Part shown: one piece after another, positions 1 to 7,476 of the stretch
Position numbering within the stretch: position 1 is the first letter of the stretch
Layout of the letters: each line of letters opens with the position of its first letter
Assembly: GCA_964611645.1 (NCBI GenBank)
Contig: CAZTAO010000003.1
Location: forward strand, 62,001 to 126,000
Direction of reading: 5' to 3'
Origin: CAZTAO01 sp964611645
GTDB taxonomy: Bacteria > Armatimonadota > UBA5829
DNA: 64,000 nt
The notes under the pieces: generated by a model
The model's input: only the letters and a program-made list of their open reading frames with translations
Told to the model about the DNA's origin: nothing
Database searches by the model: none
Made by a program: the position numbers and the translations under genes

Positions 1-2
1 AG

Positions 3-206
3 AACCTGATGTTGATGGCCCGCAGCCTGGACCTTGGCACCTGCTGGATAGGGTTTTCCTACGGCTACCTCAACACCCCGGAAGCCAAAAAGGAACTGGG
101 CATGCCGGATGGTGTCTCGGTTGTTGCGCCGATTATAGTCGGTTATGCCGATGGCGAGATGACCACAATGGAGAAGGACCCGCCGGAGATGTTGTTTTGG
201 AAGTAG
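3..206 (+). CDS. Nitroreductase family protein, C-terminal end only
   Basis: The reading frame is open from the left window edge to a TAG at 204-206, so only about the last 67 residues are present. The segment 'MARSLDLGTCWIGF', followed by 'LGMPDGVSVVAPIIVGYA', matches the C-terminal part of FMN-dependent nitroreductases, where the Leu-Gly-Thr-Cys-Trp strand helps form the flavin pocket and 'G(M/I)P-x-V-P-x-A-x-x-x-(V/I)GY' is a family hallmark. These enzymes are cytoplasmic and use NAD(P)H to reduce nitroaromatics or quinones; the substrate cannot be told from this fragment. The in-frame ATGs are internal, not the start. Confidence 0.75.
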   Translation, partial: NLMLMARSLDLGTCWIGFSYGYLNTPEAKKELGMPDGVSVVAPIIVGYADGEMTTMEKDPPEMLFWK

Positions 207-259
207 GAATGCGTAACAGTTGAGTAACGATGAGTACAGGACTCGCAGGATCGTACGTG

Positions 260-302
260 CCCCTCACCCCAACCCTCTCCCCGCGAGGCCGGGGAGAGGG
301 GG
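260..302. repeat. G/C-rich palindromic spacer element (CCTCACCCC...family)
   Basis: CCCTCTCCCC at 273-282 pairs perfectly with GGGGAGAGGG at 291-300 across an 8-nt loop, preceded by CCCCTCACCCCAA. The same CTCACCCC/CTCTCCCC vocabulary recurs in spacers near 54.3, 55.7, 58.9 and 60.1 kb. There is no U-tract, so it is more likely a dispersed repeat than a classical terminator, although it could halt or stabilise the upstream transcript. Confidence 0.6.
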
Positions 303-371
303 TTTCGGACACCGAGCTGTTACGTGAACGGACGCCGACTATTCAGCGTTGTATTAGTAGGAGGTAGCAAG

Positions 372-1559
372 GTGGTATCAATGTACAGGTTACTCATATC
401 AGTTGCCGCGCTTATTGTCGTGGCGTCACAATCGTGCGCAGCGCCAACGCGTCCTGCCCCGCTGTGGGATGTGGACGCGATTCGGCAGGCTCCGAAATTC
501 GAGTGGGTGAAGCAGGACAAGACTCTGTCCTCTCTGCTCTACGAGGGCGAAACCTACCAGGGCAGGCCGACGCGCATATTCGCCTACTACGCCCTGCCCG
601 ATAGCTTCAAGGGGAAGCTGCCGGCGGTGGTGCTGGTTCACGGAGGCGGAGGAACTGCGTACCCTCACTGGGCGCAGATGTGGGCGAAGCGCGGATACGC
701 TGTTATCGCGATGGATCTCACAGGCAAAGGCCCCGATGGGGCGAGGCTTCCCGACGGTGGCCCCGCGCTGGTTCCGACGCCCGGGGACAACACCACGCCG
801 CTGCGTGATATGTGGACTTACCAGTCAGTCTCCAATGTGATGCGGGCGGTGTCTCTAGTGTCGGCTATGCCCGAGGTGGACAGTAAGCGCATAGGGATTG
901 TGGGTATATCCTGGGGCGGGTTCCTCACCTGCCTGGTATCCGGCGTGGATACAAGGCTCAAGGCTGCCATCAGCGAATACGGCAGCAGTTTCGCCGGCAA
1001 TCCCGACAGCGTGCTCGATCCACCGCTCCGTGGGCTGTCCGAGGCTCAGCGCACATTGTGGACCCAGACATTCGATCCTCTCAAGTACCTCCCAAAGGCC
1101 CGAATGCCCATTTTGTTCATATCAGGGATCAAGGATGTAGCGTTTCCAGCCGACAGCCTTCGGGACAGCTATAGACTGGTGAAGAACCGGACTCTGTGCG
1201 TGACGGTTGGCATGGAGCACGGCTATTCCCAGGCTTGGGACCCCATCGAGCCAATGATCTACATGGACTCCCAACTACAGCGCGGCATCCCATTGCCCGA
1301 TATCCGGTCTTTCACCCGTAAGGGCGATCTGACCACCGTACTGTTCATGTCCAGTCTGCCCATCAAGGCCGCCCAGCTTCACTACACGCTGGACACCGGC
1401 TCGTGGCCTCTGCGGAAATGGGAATCGGTGGATGCTACCCTGCAGCGCAACAAGGCAACTGCCCAGATTCCAGCAGGCAGGCCGATCACATACTTCCTCA
1501 CCGTCACCGACAGCCGTGGCGCCACATCCAGCACGGAGCACGAGATAATCCCCAGGTAG
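372..1559 (+). CDS. Secreted alpha/beta hydrolase (prolyl oligopeptidase / acetylxylan esterase-like)
   Basis: The protein is about 395 aa. The N-terminus 'MYRLLISVAALIVVASQSCA' is a clear signal sequence, so the enzyme is exported. The hydrolase core has the oxyanion-hole strand 'VHGGGG', the nucleophile elbow 'GISWGG', an acid 'SGIKDVAFP' and a catalytic His in 'GMEHGYS', the usual Ser-Asp-His order. The last 70 or so residues look like a beta-sandwich appendage. Start choice: AGGAGGT at 359-365 fits the GTG at 372; the ATG at 381 is the alternative, and the more distal ATG at 324 would spoil the signal peptide. It is a single gene closed by the terminator at 1592. Substrate (ester or peptide) is not determinable. 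Confidence 0.8.
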   Translation: MVSMYRLLISVAALIVVASQSCAAPTRPAPLWDVDAIRQAPKFEWVKQDKTLSSLLYEGETYQGRPTRIFAYYALPDSFKGKLPAVVLVHGGGGTAYPHWAQMWAKRGYAVIAMDLTGKGPDGARLPDGGPALVPTPGDNTTPLRDMWTYQSVSNVMRAVSLVSAMPEVDSKRIGIVGISWGGFLTCLVSGVDTRLKAAISEYGSSFAGNPDSVLDPPLRGLSEAQRTLWTQTFDPLKYLPKARMPILFISGIKDVAFPADSLRDSYRLVKNRTLCVTVGMEHGYSQAWDPIEPMIYMDSQLQRGIPLPDIRSFTRKGDLTTVLFMSSLPIKAAQLHYTLDTGSWPLRKWESVDATLQRNKATAQIPAGRPITYFLTVTDSRGATSSTEHEIIPR

Positions 1560-1591
1560 ACACCACCTCGTCACCATAGATACACCATTAG

Positions 1592-1625
1592 AAAGGGTCG
1601 GAGTTCCTCACTCCGGCCCTTTTTT
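1592..1625 (+). terminator. Rho-independent terminator after the hydrolase gene
   Basis: AAAGGGTCGGAGT (1592-1604) pairs with ACTCCGGCCCTTT (1610-1622) with one G-T wobble and a 5-nt loop, running directly into a T-tract to 1625. It separates the hydrolase from the division cluster. Confidence 0.9.
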
Positions 1626-1801
1626 GCGCAATTCCCCAAGCATTCGCAGAAATTTCTCAACTATTTTTCGACGCCTCCATGCCCCCAAATAGCCTCAAAT
1701 TGGGGTGTGGCAGGGTGGCTGCGACGGCTGCCGCGAAGTTTTTGTGGTTTCTCATGGAGGAATAATTGAGTGCTATGTGTAAAAGTTTAACTGTCAATAC
1801 C

Positions 1802-1829
1802 TTGACAGGCAGTAAGCGACTGGTATACA
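1802..1829 (+). promoter_or_regulatory. Sigma-70 type promoter of the division cluster
   Basis: A perfect -35 TTGACA (1802-1807) is followed after 16 bp by TATACA (1824-1829); an overlapping TACAAT at 1826-1831 gives an 18-bp spacer. It lies about 50 bp before mraZ and is the best promoter seen upstream of the 30-kb run of genes. Confidence 0.75.
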
Positions 1830-1877
1830 ATGTGAGACATCGTGGATTGTAGCACGAAAACAGGGAATTAGGCCATC

Positions 1878-2378
1878 ATGCTTGGCGGATCATACAAACA
1901 CTCAATAGACTCGGCTTCAAGGTTCGTGATGCCTTTCGAGATCCGTGCCGACCTCGGCAGGGAGTTCTTCATAGGTAAAGGCGTCGGGTGTTTGTGCGTG
2001 TTCCGGACTGAGTATGTGGAGAGCCTTCAGAAGCAGATTGCTGAAGTCAGTGGCCCGATAGCTGCGATTCTTGACCCCAACGTCGCTAGAATCAACCGAC
2101 ACCTTTTCTCCGAGATGGTTGCCACCAGGAGCGACGCCCAGAACCGCACCCCCCTTACCCCCGAGCAGAAGCGTTATGCCGGCATCACCACTGAGGTGAT
2201 GATAGTTGGATGCGGGACATATCTTGAGTTGTGGTCGCCGGAGCGGTGGATTGGCTACCAGGCCAACAACGAGTACGACTCGGGGGTCATCGCTTCCGGA
2301 GCCGCGCTGCTGGCCCAACTGGCAGCGAAAGCGAGAGAGCAGGCGGATGGAAGAGTTTCACCAGCCGGTACTGCTTAA
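1878..2378 (+). CDS. mraZ: Transcriptional regulator MraZ
   Basis: First gene of the dcw cluster, 166 aa. MraZ is a SpoVT/AbrB-like DNA-binding protein that forms ring oligomers and represses its own dcw operon in other bacteria. Both half-domains are visible: 'GGSYKHSIDSASRFVMP' carries the first D-x-x-x-R motif and 'SDAQNR' the second, followed by 'YAGI' and 'LELWSPERW', which are typical. No strong Shine-Dalgarno precedes the ATG (GGGAATTAGG is the best candidate). The 3' end overlaps rsmH by 32 nt, implying translational coupling. The tail after about residue 145 is an Ala-rich extension. Confidence 0.93.
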   Translation: MLGGSYKHSIDSASRFVMPFEIRADLGREFFIGKGVGCLCVFRTEYVESLQKQIAEVSGPIAAILDPNVARINRHLFSEMVATRSDAQNRTPLTPEQKRYAGITTEVMIVGCGTYLELWSPERWIGYQANNEYDSGVIASGAALLAQLAAKAREQADGRVSPAGTA

Positions 2379-3297
2379 AGAGACTGTCGATCTCCTGGCT
2401 ATAAAGCCGGGTGGAGTTTACGTCGACGCGACGTGCGGTTTTGGCGGACATTCCGCTGAGATACTGGCCAAGATCGGCCAGGCTGGTTTGCTCATTGCCA
2501 TAGACAGAGATAGAGACGCGCTGGAACATGCGGGCAGACGGTTGGCCCAGGTGGGCGGTAGGTTTGTTGTGAAGCAGGCCAACTACACCAGCCTCCCGAC
2601 CATTCTCGCTGAACTCGGTATAGCTGGGCTGGATGGAATTCTGTACGACTTTGGGGTCTCATCTTTTCAGCTTGATACTGATCGCGGATTCTCTTACCAG
2701 CGGGATCAAAGGCTGGATATGCGTTTTTCACAGGATGAGAGCATCCCGGATGCCGCAGCCTATGTGAACAACCTGTCGGAGCACGACCTGGCCGACGTGC
2801 TGTGGCGTTATGGCGAAGAGAGGTATTCTCGCCGCATCGCCAGGGCGATTGTGGAAAAGCGGAGCGCGGAGCGGATAGAGACTACAGGCCGGCTGACCAA
2901 AGTGATTCTGGGAGCAGTGGGAGGTTTGTATAGGGGACAGAGCATTCACCCCGCAGCCCGAAGCTACCAGGCATTGAGAATATACGTGAACTCGGAATTG
3001 GAGAGTGTCCAGCGCGGGATCGAGGCGGGAATAGAGGCGCTGCTGCCGTTGGGGCGAATATGCGCGATCTCATTTCATAGCCTGGAAGACAGAATAGTTA
3101 AGTCTGCCTATATTGCGCACACCGGGAAGTGCACTTGTCCACCCAGGATCCCGGAGTGCAGGTGCGGAGCGAAACGCACCCTGAGCGTGTTGACCAGGAA
3201 GCCTGTTATGGCTTCGGAGACTGAAATTGCGGCTAACCCGCGAGCATCGGCGGCCAAGCTGAGGTGCGCGGAAAAGATAGGGCCTGAGGAGAACTGA
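2347..3297 (+). CDS. rsmH: 16S rRNA (cytosine-1402-N4)-methyltransferase RsmH
   Basis: 316 aa, the usual family length. It methylates N4 of C1402 in 16S rRNA using S-adenosylmethionine. 'EFHQPVLLKETVDLL' is the standard N-terminus, 'YVDATCGFGGHSAEIL' the SAM-binding loop, 'LDGILYDFGVSSFQLD' motif IV and 'ISFHSLEDRIVK' the conserved C-terminal signature. A longer in-frame start at 2206 would lie deep inside mraZ and add non-homologous sequence, so the ATG at 2347 is chosen. A Cys-rich stretch near residue 270 ('GKCTCPPRIPECRCG') is normal for the family. Confidence 0.96.
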   Translation: MEEFHQPVLLKETVDLLAIKPGGVYVDATCGFGGHSAEILAKIGQAGLLIAIDRDRDALEHAGRRLAQVGGRFVVKQANYTSLPTILAELGIAGLDGILYDFGVSSFQLDTDRGFSYQRDQRLDMRFSQDESIPDAAAYVNNLSEHDLADVLWRYGEERYSRRIARAIVEKRSAERIETTGRLTKVILGAVGGLYRGQSIHPAARSYQALRIYVNSELESVQRGIEAGIEALLPLGRICAISFHSLEDRIVKSAYIAHTGKCTCPPRIPECRCGAKRTLSVLTRKPVMASETEIAANPRASAAKLRCAEKIGPEEN

Positions 3298-3298
3298 C

Positions 3299-3685
3299 AT
3301 GGCAGTGTCTGCGCGGAGAAAAGTAGTTCAAGACTTCGAGAATTGGGATGACTCATTTGGGGCCGGCATACACGGGTCCAGAGCGCAGCGTGCCAGAAGG
3401 CGCACCATAGGCAAGTTAGTGTGGGTGGTCCTTGCATTGGTGGCGGTCTTTGGCTGGGTTGTGGTGTATGCCAATGTCAGCGCGCTGGGCAATCATCGCA
3501 CGATACTGCTCCAGCAGTACAACCGCGAACTGCGCACCAACGAGCGCTTGAAAGCCCAGTGGCAAGGCAAGATATCTCCGGAGCGAATTGCGCAGGCCGG
3601 TCCGGAATCGTCGATGGTGTATCCGAGCGGGTGTGACAATGTCAAACCGCAGGCCGTAGCCAAAGCCGGCCAGACTATCAGGTAA
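3299..3685 (+). CDS. ftsL: FtsL-like divisome protein
   Basis: 128 aa, one nucleotide after rsmH, the position FtsL occupies in most dcw clusters. It has a charged cytoplasmic N-terminus, one membrane span at about residues 39-58 ('LVWVVLALVAVFGWVVVYAN'), then a short helix with heptad-like Leu spacing (about 66-88). FtsL is a bitopic protein that bridges FtsQ/DivIB and the septal synthase FtsW-FtsI. The sequence itself is poorly conserved, so the identification rests on topology and position. After it the dcw order breaks off and the pilus genes begin. Confidence 0.7.
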   Translation: MAVSARRKVVQDFENWDDSFGAGIHGSRAQRARRRTIGKLVWVVLALVAVFGWVVVYANVSALGNHRTILLQQYNRELRTNERLKAQWQGKISPERIAQAGPESSMVYPSGCDNVKPQAVAKAGQTIR

Positions 3686-3866
3686 GGCTGCGGCGAACGT
3701 CGAATTTAGACGCTGAGGTTCGGGAACTAAGTATATGTCGGGGTGGCACGTACGTACTCTCTGTCCAGAATGGGCAATTCCACCCCTATTACTCAAGTTG
3801 ACTATGCGGTATCTTGTATATGCTTGGTAGTAACCGGAAGTCCTTGACCGTGTGGAGGGATAGGAA

Positions 3867-4034
3867 ATGCTGAATCGGATAACCAAGCTGTTTCGGGACG
3901 AAGCAGGCGCAACTATGGTGGAATATGCGCTCATGGTGGCCCTGATTGCCCTGGTTTGCATTGTTGCAGTGACCTCGCTGGGTGGCAACGTGAGAAGCGA
4001 GATTGGCGAGGCAAGCGACGAAATGGCCCGGTAG
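3867..4034 (+). CDS. flp: Flp-type pilin 1
   Basis: A 55-residue prepilin, the most divergent of four in tandem. It has the class III (Flp) leader: a short basic N-terminus, then G14-ATMVEY with the cleavage Gly and the invariant Glu5-Tyr6 pair of the mature protein, followed by a hydrophobic helix 'ALMVALIALVCIVAVTSLG'. The tail (GNVRSEIGEASDEMAR) differs from the other three copies. A GGAGGG-type ribosome site precedes the ATG. The 181-bp spacer upstream holds only a weak promoter-like TTGACT (3798-3803) with a short spacer. Flp pilins are processed by the prepilin peptidase encoded at 5005 and polymerised by the Tad machinery. Confidence 0.88.
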   Translation: MLNRITKLFRDEAGATMVEYALMVALIALVCIVAVTSLGGNVRSEIGEASDEMAR

Positions 4035-4126
4035 CACGGGGCCAGATGAAGTACTTCCCGGGAGTTCGCAGTCAAGGGAAGCGGACCAGACGCTGGAAAG
4101 CGATCATATCTAAGGAGGAAAAGGAA

Positions 4127-4294
4127 ATGGTGGAGCGAATTAGAGGGCTGTTCAAGGACGAAGAGGGTGCAACGATGGTTGAGTACGCGCTGATGGTAGC
4201 GCTGATCGCCGTTGTCTGTATCGCTGTTGTTACCTCGCTGGGCAGTGGCGCCAGCGGCAAGTTCCAGGAAGCCACCGACGCTGTGGCCCCGTAG
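4127..4294 (+). CDS. flp: Flp-type pilin 2
   Basis: 55 residues starting 'MVERIRGLFKDEEG'; cleavage falls after that Gly and the mature protein begins ATMVEYALM, with Glu5 and Tyr6 as in all Flp pilins. The mature part matches pilins 3 and 4 residue for residue; only the leader differs (V-E-R-I-R versus V-D-R-I-K). AAGGAGG at 4111-4117 is a strong ribosome site 9 nt upstream. A longer in-frame start at 3956 would run through pilin 1 and is rejected. Confidence 0.92.
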   Translation: MVERIRGLFKDEEGATMVEYALMVALIAVVCIAVVTSLGSGASGKFQEATDAVAP

Positions 4295-4437
4295 TTTGGC
4301 CTGGATCCTCTCCGGGGGTTGCGTGAAACCGTGGGAGATGGACGACCTCAGTAATCAAGCTGAATAGAGAAATGAATACCGACGAGTAGTATCCAAGAAC
4401 CAGTAAGTAGAAAAACAAAGACAAGGAGAGAATGCAA

Positions 4438-4605
4438 ATGGTAGACCGAATCAAAGGGCTGTTCAAGGACGAAGAGGGAGCAACAATGGTTGAGTACGCG
4501 CTGATGGTCGCGCTGATCGCCGTCGTCTGCATCGCCGTCGTTACATCGCTTGGCTCCGGCGCAAGCGGCAAGTTCCAGGAAGCCACCGACGCTGTGGCTC
4601 CGTAG
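4438..4605 (+). CDS. flp: Flp-type pilin 3
   Basis: 55 residues, identical in protein sequence to pilin 4. The two coding regions differ only by two silent changes near the 3' end (GCT/GCA at 'DAVAP' and GCT/GCC). Leader MVDRIKGLFKDEEG, mature start ATMVEYALM. CAAGGAGAG lies 7-10 nt before the ATG. It is unit one of a 248-bp duplicated block. Confidence 0.93.
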   Translation: MVDRIKGLFKDEEGATMVEYALMVALIAVVCIAVVTSLGSGASGKFQEATDAVAP

Positions 4606-4621
4606 TTCGTTTTGAATACGC

Positions 4622-4649
4622 TCCGATGGTCGCTTTCGCGGCCATCGGA
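4622..4649 (+). terminator. Stable hairpin after pilin 3
   Basis: TCCGATGGTCGC pairs with GCGGCCATCGGA around a TTTC loop (12-bp stem with one G-T pair). There is no U-tract, so it is more likely a 3'-end stabiliser or partial terminator that favours pilin mRNA. Confidence 0.6.
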
Positions 4650-4750
4650 AGCGCAAGACCGAAGTATCATAGCTGAATAGACAACCGAATATTGATTGGT
4701 AGTATCAAAGAACCGAATATCGCAAAATCAGAGACAAGGAGAGAGTGCAA

Positions 4751-4918
4751 ATGGTAGACCGAATCAAAGGGCTGTTCAAGGACGAAGAGGGAGCAACAAT
4801 GGTTGAGTACGCGCTGATGGTCGCGCTGATCGCCGTCGTCTGCATCGCCGTCGTTACATCGCTTGGCTCCGGCGCAAGCGGCAAGTTCCAGGAAGCCACC
4901 GACGCAGTGGCCCCGTAG
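4751..4918 (+). CDS. flp: Flp-type pilin 4
   Basis: 55 residues, same protein as pilin 3 and same mature pilin as pilin 2. The conserved Gly-ATMVEY processing site and hydrophobic polymerisation helix are intact. AAGGAGAG precedes the ATG. It is followed by a strong hairpin (4939-4976) before the peptidase gene, so pilins are probably made in excess over the assembly proteins. Confidence 0.93.
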   Translation: MVDRIKGLFKDEEGATMVEYALMVALIAVVCIAVVTSLGSGASGKFQEATDAVAP

Positions 4919-4938
4919 TTCTAGCTCAGCAGTACACT

Positions 4939-4976
4939 GCCGGTCCTGCGTGCGGAATATTGCACGCGGGACCGGC
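4939..4976 (+). terminator. Attenuator-like hairpin between pilins and Tad assembly genes
   Basis: GCCGGTCCTGCGTGC (4939-4953) pairs with GCACGCGGGACCGGC (4962-4976) with a single mismatch pair and an 8-nt loop. The following TTGATGAATCGTTTT is only moderately T-rich, so partial read-through into the peptidase gene is expected. Confidence 0.7.
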
Positions 4977-5004
4977 TTGATGAATCGTTTTCTGAGGTGT
5001 TCTT

Positions 5005-5541
5005 GTGTTGGATTCCGTGCAGGTGTGGACAATTGGGTTTATGGCTATAGTGCTGGTAGTTGCCACCTACACGGACATCAGATATGGAAAGATCTACAAC
5101 TGGACCACCCTGCCCGCCATTCTTCTGGGGCTTGGCTTGAGTACTTACGGCGATGGGTGGATAGGACTGCTCATGAGCGCCGGTGGAGCCGTGTTGGTGA
5201 TGGCGCTCTTCCTCGTCTTCGGCCCCATGGTGGGGATCGGGGGAGGGGATATCAAGCTTCTGATGGCTGTTGGCGCCCTTATGGCGCTGCCGCTGTCCAT
5301 TTGGGCCCTGCTCTACTCCGCAGTCATCGGAGGGGTGATGTCGGTGTTTGTAATGGCCAGGCACAAGGCCTTGCTCTCCACCACCCGAACGATGGCGTCC
5401 AACCTCTACTTGGGTTTTCTCACCAAGTCCAAGACCGATGTGGCTTCCGGATCGATACAAGTGAAATTTCGTTACAGTCCAGCAATACTTATTGGCACTG
5501 TACTTGCTATAATAATACATGGCCCAAAACTATGGGCCTAG
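5005..5541 (+). CDS. tadV: Prepilin peptidase TadV/CpaA (A24 family)
   Basis: 178 aa, mostly membrane helices. This short class of aspartic peptidase lacks the N-methyltransferase domain of PilD and cleaves Flp leaders and TadE/TadG-type pseudopilins at the inner membrane. Both catalytic Asp motifs are present: D24 in 'YTDIRYGKI' and D82 in 'GIGGGDIKLL' (GxGD class). The start is a GTG at 5005 preceded by GAGGTG at 4993-4998. Lies directly after the pilin cluster, as in other tad loci. Confidence 0.92.
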   Translation: MLDSVQVWTIGFMAIVLVVATYTDIRYGKIYNWTTLPAILLGLGLSTYGDGWIGLLMSAGGAVLVMALFLVFGPMVGIGGGDIKLLMAVGALMALPLSIWALLYSAVIGGVMSVFVMARHKALLSTTRTMASNLYLGFLTKSKTDVASGSIQVKFRYSPAILIGTVLAIIIHGPKLWA

Positions 5542-5588
5542 TTCGGAGTCTGAAGCCTGGTTAGAGCCAGGCGGGCAAAGAGAGAAAA

Positions 5589-6059
5589 ATGTACACCCGG
5601 CGACAACAAGTGACAAGTATCGGTGTCCTGAAGGGCAACAAGAGAGGGGCGGCAATGGTCGAATTTGCGATCGTTTGCATGCTCCTGCTTACGCTTGTCT
5701 TTGGGATTATAGAGTTCGGTCTGGTAATCAGAGATTCGATCACGCTGAAACAGGCAGTGCGCGAAGGCGTGAGAGCTGCCTCGCTCAGTAAGTCCTCTTC
5801 TGAGGTGACTGCCGTTGTGACAGCTAGCTTGGTGGGTCTGGATACCGCCAGACTCAGTGGTATAACAGTGTACTATAGGGTGCGCACGGGCACCGGGTGG
5901 CCCACAACCTGGGTCACTGGAACTCCTGATGCCATCCCGGCGTCGGCCGAGGTGCAGTTGAAAGTAAAGGGTCAATACTCTCACGCTCTGGTTACTGGCG
6001 GGCTTTTCGGATCGTCTCCTATAATCCTGAGATCCGAAATGGTGATGCGGCGAGAATAG
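5589..6059 (+). CDS. tadE: TadE-like pseudopilin
   Basis: 156 aa. The N-terminal 'KRGAAMVEFAIVCMLLLTLVFGIIEFG' is the TadE signature: a Flp-like processing site (Gly-x-x-x-V-E-F) followed by a membrane helix that carries the 'GxxEFG' motif. The remainder is a small periplasmic beta-rich region ending 'ILRSEMVMRRE'. Pseudopilins of this kind are processed by TadV and needed for Flp pilus formation. The ribosome site is weak (AAGAGAG). Sits between the peptidase and TadG. Confidence 0.88.
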   Translation: MYTRRQQVTSIGVLKGNKRGAAMVEFAIVCMLLLTLVFGIIEFGLVIRDSITLKQAVREGVRAASLSKSSSEVTAVVTASLVGLDTARLSGITVYYRVRTGTGWPTTWVTGTPDAIPASAEVQLKVKGQYSHALVTGGLFGSSPIILRSEMVMRRE

Positions 6060-6112
6060 CCTACTGCGATTACGCAGTCACAGGCAAGCAGCCTTTCTGA
6101 GGAGGCAGGCAG

Positions 6113-7381
6113 ATGATGACACTAAACTTGAACCGGTATGGAAACAAACGGGGAGCAACTCTGCTCACTGTTGCTATTGCGTTAGTTGCGCTGTTTGCGG
6201 TGGCAGCCCTCGCGATCGACTTGGGTATGCAGTCTTTCGCCGGACAGCAATGCCAGGATGCCGCAGATGCCGCCGCGATGGCGGGGTGCGCGCAACTGCG
6301 ACTGGGTATGGATCCAGCCGCAGCGAAGACGGCCGCAATCGAAGGCGCCGCAGGCAACAAAGTGGCAGGAACTGCGGTGACGGTGACGACCGCTGACGTC
6401 ACCGTCGGCGCGTGGAATTCCACAACCAAAACAGTAACCACTTGGGACCCTACAGCGACCCAGGTGGCTGTCAAGGTGGTTGTTCGACGCACGGCAAGCT
6501 CGCCGGACGGTCCAATCCCAACGTATTTCGCCAGAGTAATAGGGAAAAATAGTGTCGAGGTCACGAGGACTGCGATTGCAGGATTGGTGGTGGATGCGCA
6601 CGTCCGCGCCCCTCTTGGCTTCATGATCGTGCAGGACGGGTCATCCTCTTTCAGCTCGGCTTGGAACTCTGCGGTCGATGCCGATGTGGGTTTGTTCAAC
6701 CTTATCAATGGGGTCTCGGTCTCGGGGGATGCGGCAGGGATTGTCACATATAACTGCGCGCTATCCGAATCGTATCTGCGATCGGCGGGTCTGTGGGACT
6801 ACTACCGGTCTTACCCCTCGTACAACACCGGCATCAAGTACACAACCGACAGCGGCGGCAGGCCCAGAAAGACGACTGACGAAGGGGTTACCAGCTCCAG
6901 CGGATCGGTCAGGGCGATGGTTGGGACTCTGACAGACTACAACACAAGCGATCACACAAACCTGCCGACGGCGATCTACAAGGGCGGGAGACTGGTCAAG
7001 AACGGGTTGTGTTGGGGGGATACCGACACAGGCGCAGGCCTGAACTATGCGATAGACAGGATCGTCGCAAAGGGGTTTCCGTCCACGACAGATAAGGCGA
7101 TAATCCTGGTCAGCGACGGAATGCCCCACAGTGTTGACGGGACCTCCGCCACAAACGCCCTGAAGACCAAGGCGATAACTGCGGCTAACCGGGCCGAGGG
7201 ACTTGGGATCACTATCCACACGATCACGCTCTCCGGTTCATCGGGAGCTGACTACGCGTTCAATGAGAGTCTGATACGCAATGGCGGATATTCCCTGCGT
7301 GCGGCAGACGCCACCAAGCTGCGCGACCTGCTTATATCCGTAGGCACGATCCTTGTAGGGCGCACGAAATTGCTGCAGTGA
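6113..7381 (+). CDS. tadG: TadG-like protein with von Willebrand factor A domain
   Basis: 422 aa. The N-terminus 'RGATLLTVAIALVALFAVAALAIDLG' is the TadE/TadG-type membrane helix, followed by 'CQDAADAAAMAGC', the conserved post-helix segment of this family. A vWA domain follows: the metal-ion site begins at D175-G-S-S-S and the later strand 'KAIILVSDGMPHS' supplies the distal Asp. TadG is thought to anchor or organise the pilus at the envelope. AGGAGGCAGGCAG precedes the ATG at 6113; 6116 is an alternative Met. It is followed by a 95-bp spacer and cpaB. Confidence 0.87.
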   Translation: MMTLNLNRYGNKRGATLLTVAIALVALFAVAALAIDLGMQSFAGQQCQDAADAAAMAGCAQLRLGMDPAAAKTAAIEGAAGNKVAGTAVTVTTADVTVGAWNSTTKTVTTWDPTATQVAVKVVVRRTASSPDGPIPTYFARVIGKNSVEVTRTAIAGLVVDAHVRAPLGFMIVQDGSSSFSSAWNSAVDADVGLFNLINGVSVSGDAAGIVTYNCALSESYLRSAGLWDYYRSYPSYNTGIKYTTDSGGRPRKTTDEGVTSSSGSVRAMVGTLTDYNTSDHTNLPTAIYKGGRLVKNGLCWGDTDTGAGLNYAIDRIVAKGFPSTTDKAIILVSDGMPHSVDGTSATNALKTKAITAANRAEGLGITIHTITLSGSSGADYAFNESLIRNGGYSLRAADATKLRDLLISVGTILVGRTKLLQ

Positions 7382-7476
7382 TTCCCGCTGAGGTAACCAT
7401 GGAATATGGAGATGGACAGGTTTTCAGGCGTCCTGGCCGACGGGAGTAGGACCTCCGAAAGTGAGAGGAGTATGAG

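Larger units (their letters stand above)
4358..4918 (+). repeat. Tandem duplication of a 248-bp flp unit (leader plus gene)
   Basis: 4358-4605 and 4671-4918 have exactly the same length and begin with the same AGCTGAATAGA and end with the pilin stop codon. The coding halves are almost identical; the leaders keep short anchors (AGCTGAATAGA, TAGTATC, AAGAACC, ACAAGGAGAG) but have drifted between them. This indicates a duplication in which the coding part is held or homogenised and the leader is not. Confidence 0.85.

Noticed and set aside
1695..1760. GTGG-rich stretch before mraZ as MraZ operator repeats
   Set aside because: The GTGG/TGGGG words are not evenly spaced as MraZ boxes should be; evidence is too weak.
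3741..3760. TGGCACGTACG as a possible sigma-54 -24 element upstream of flp1
   Set aside because: The -12 TTGCW half at the correct distance is missing.
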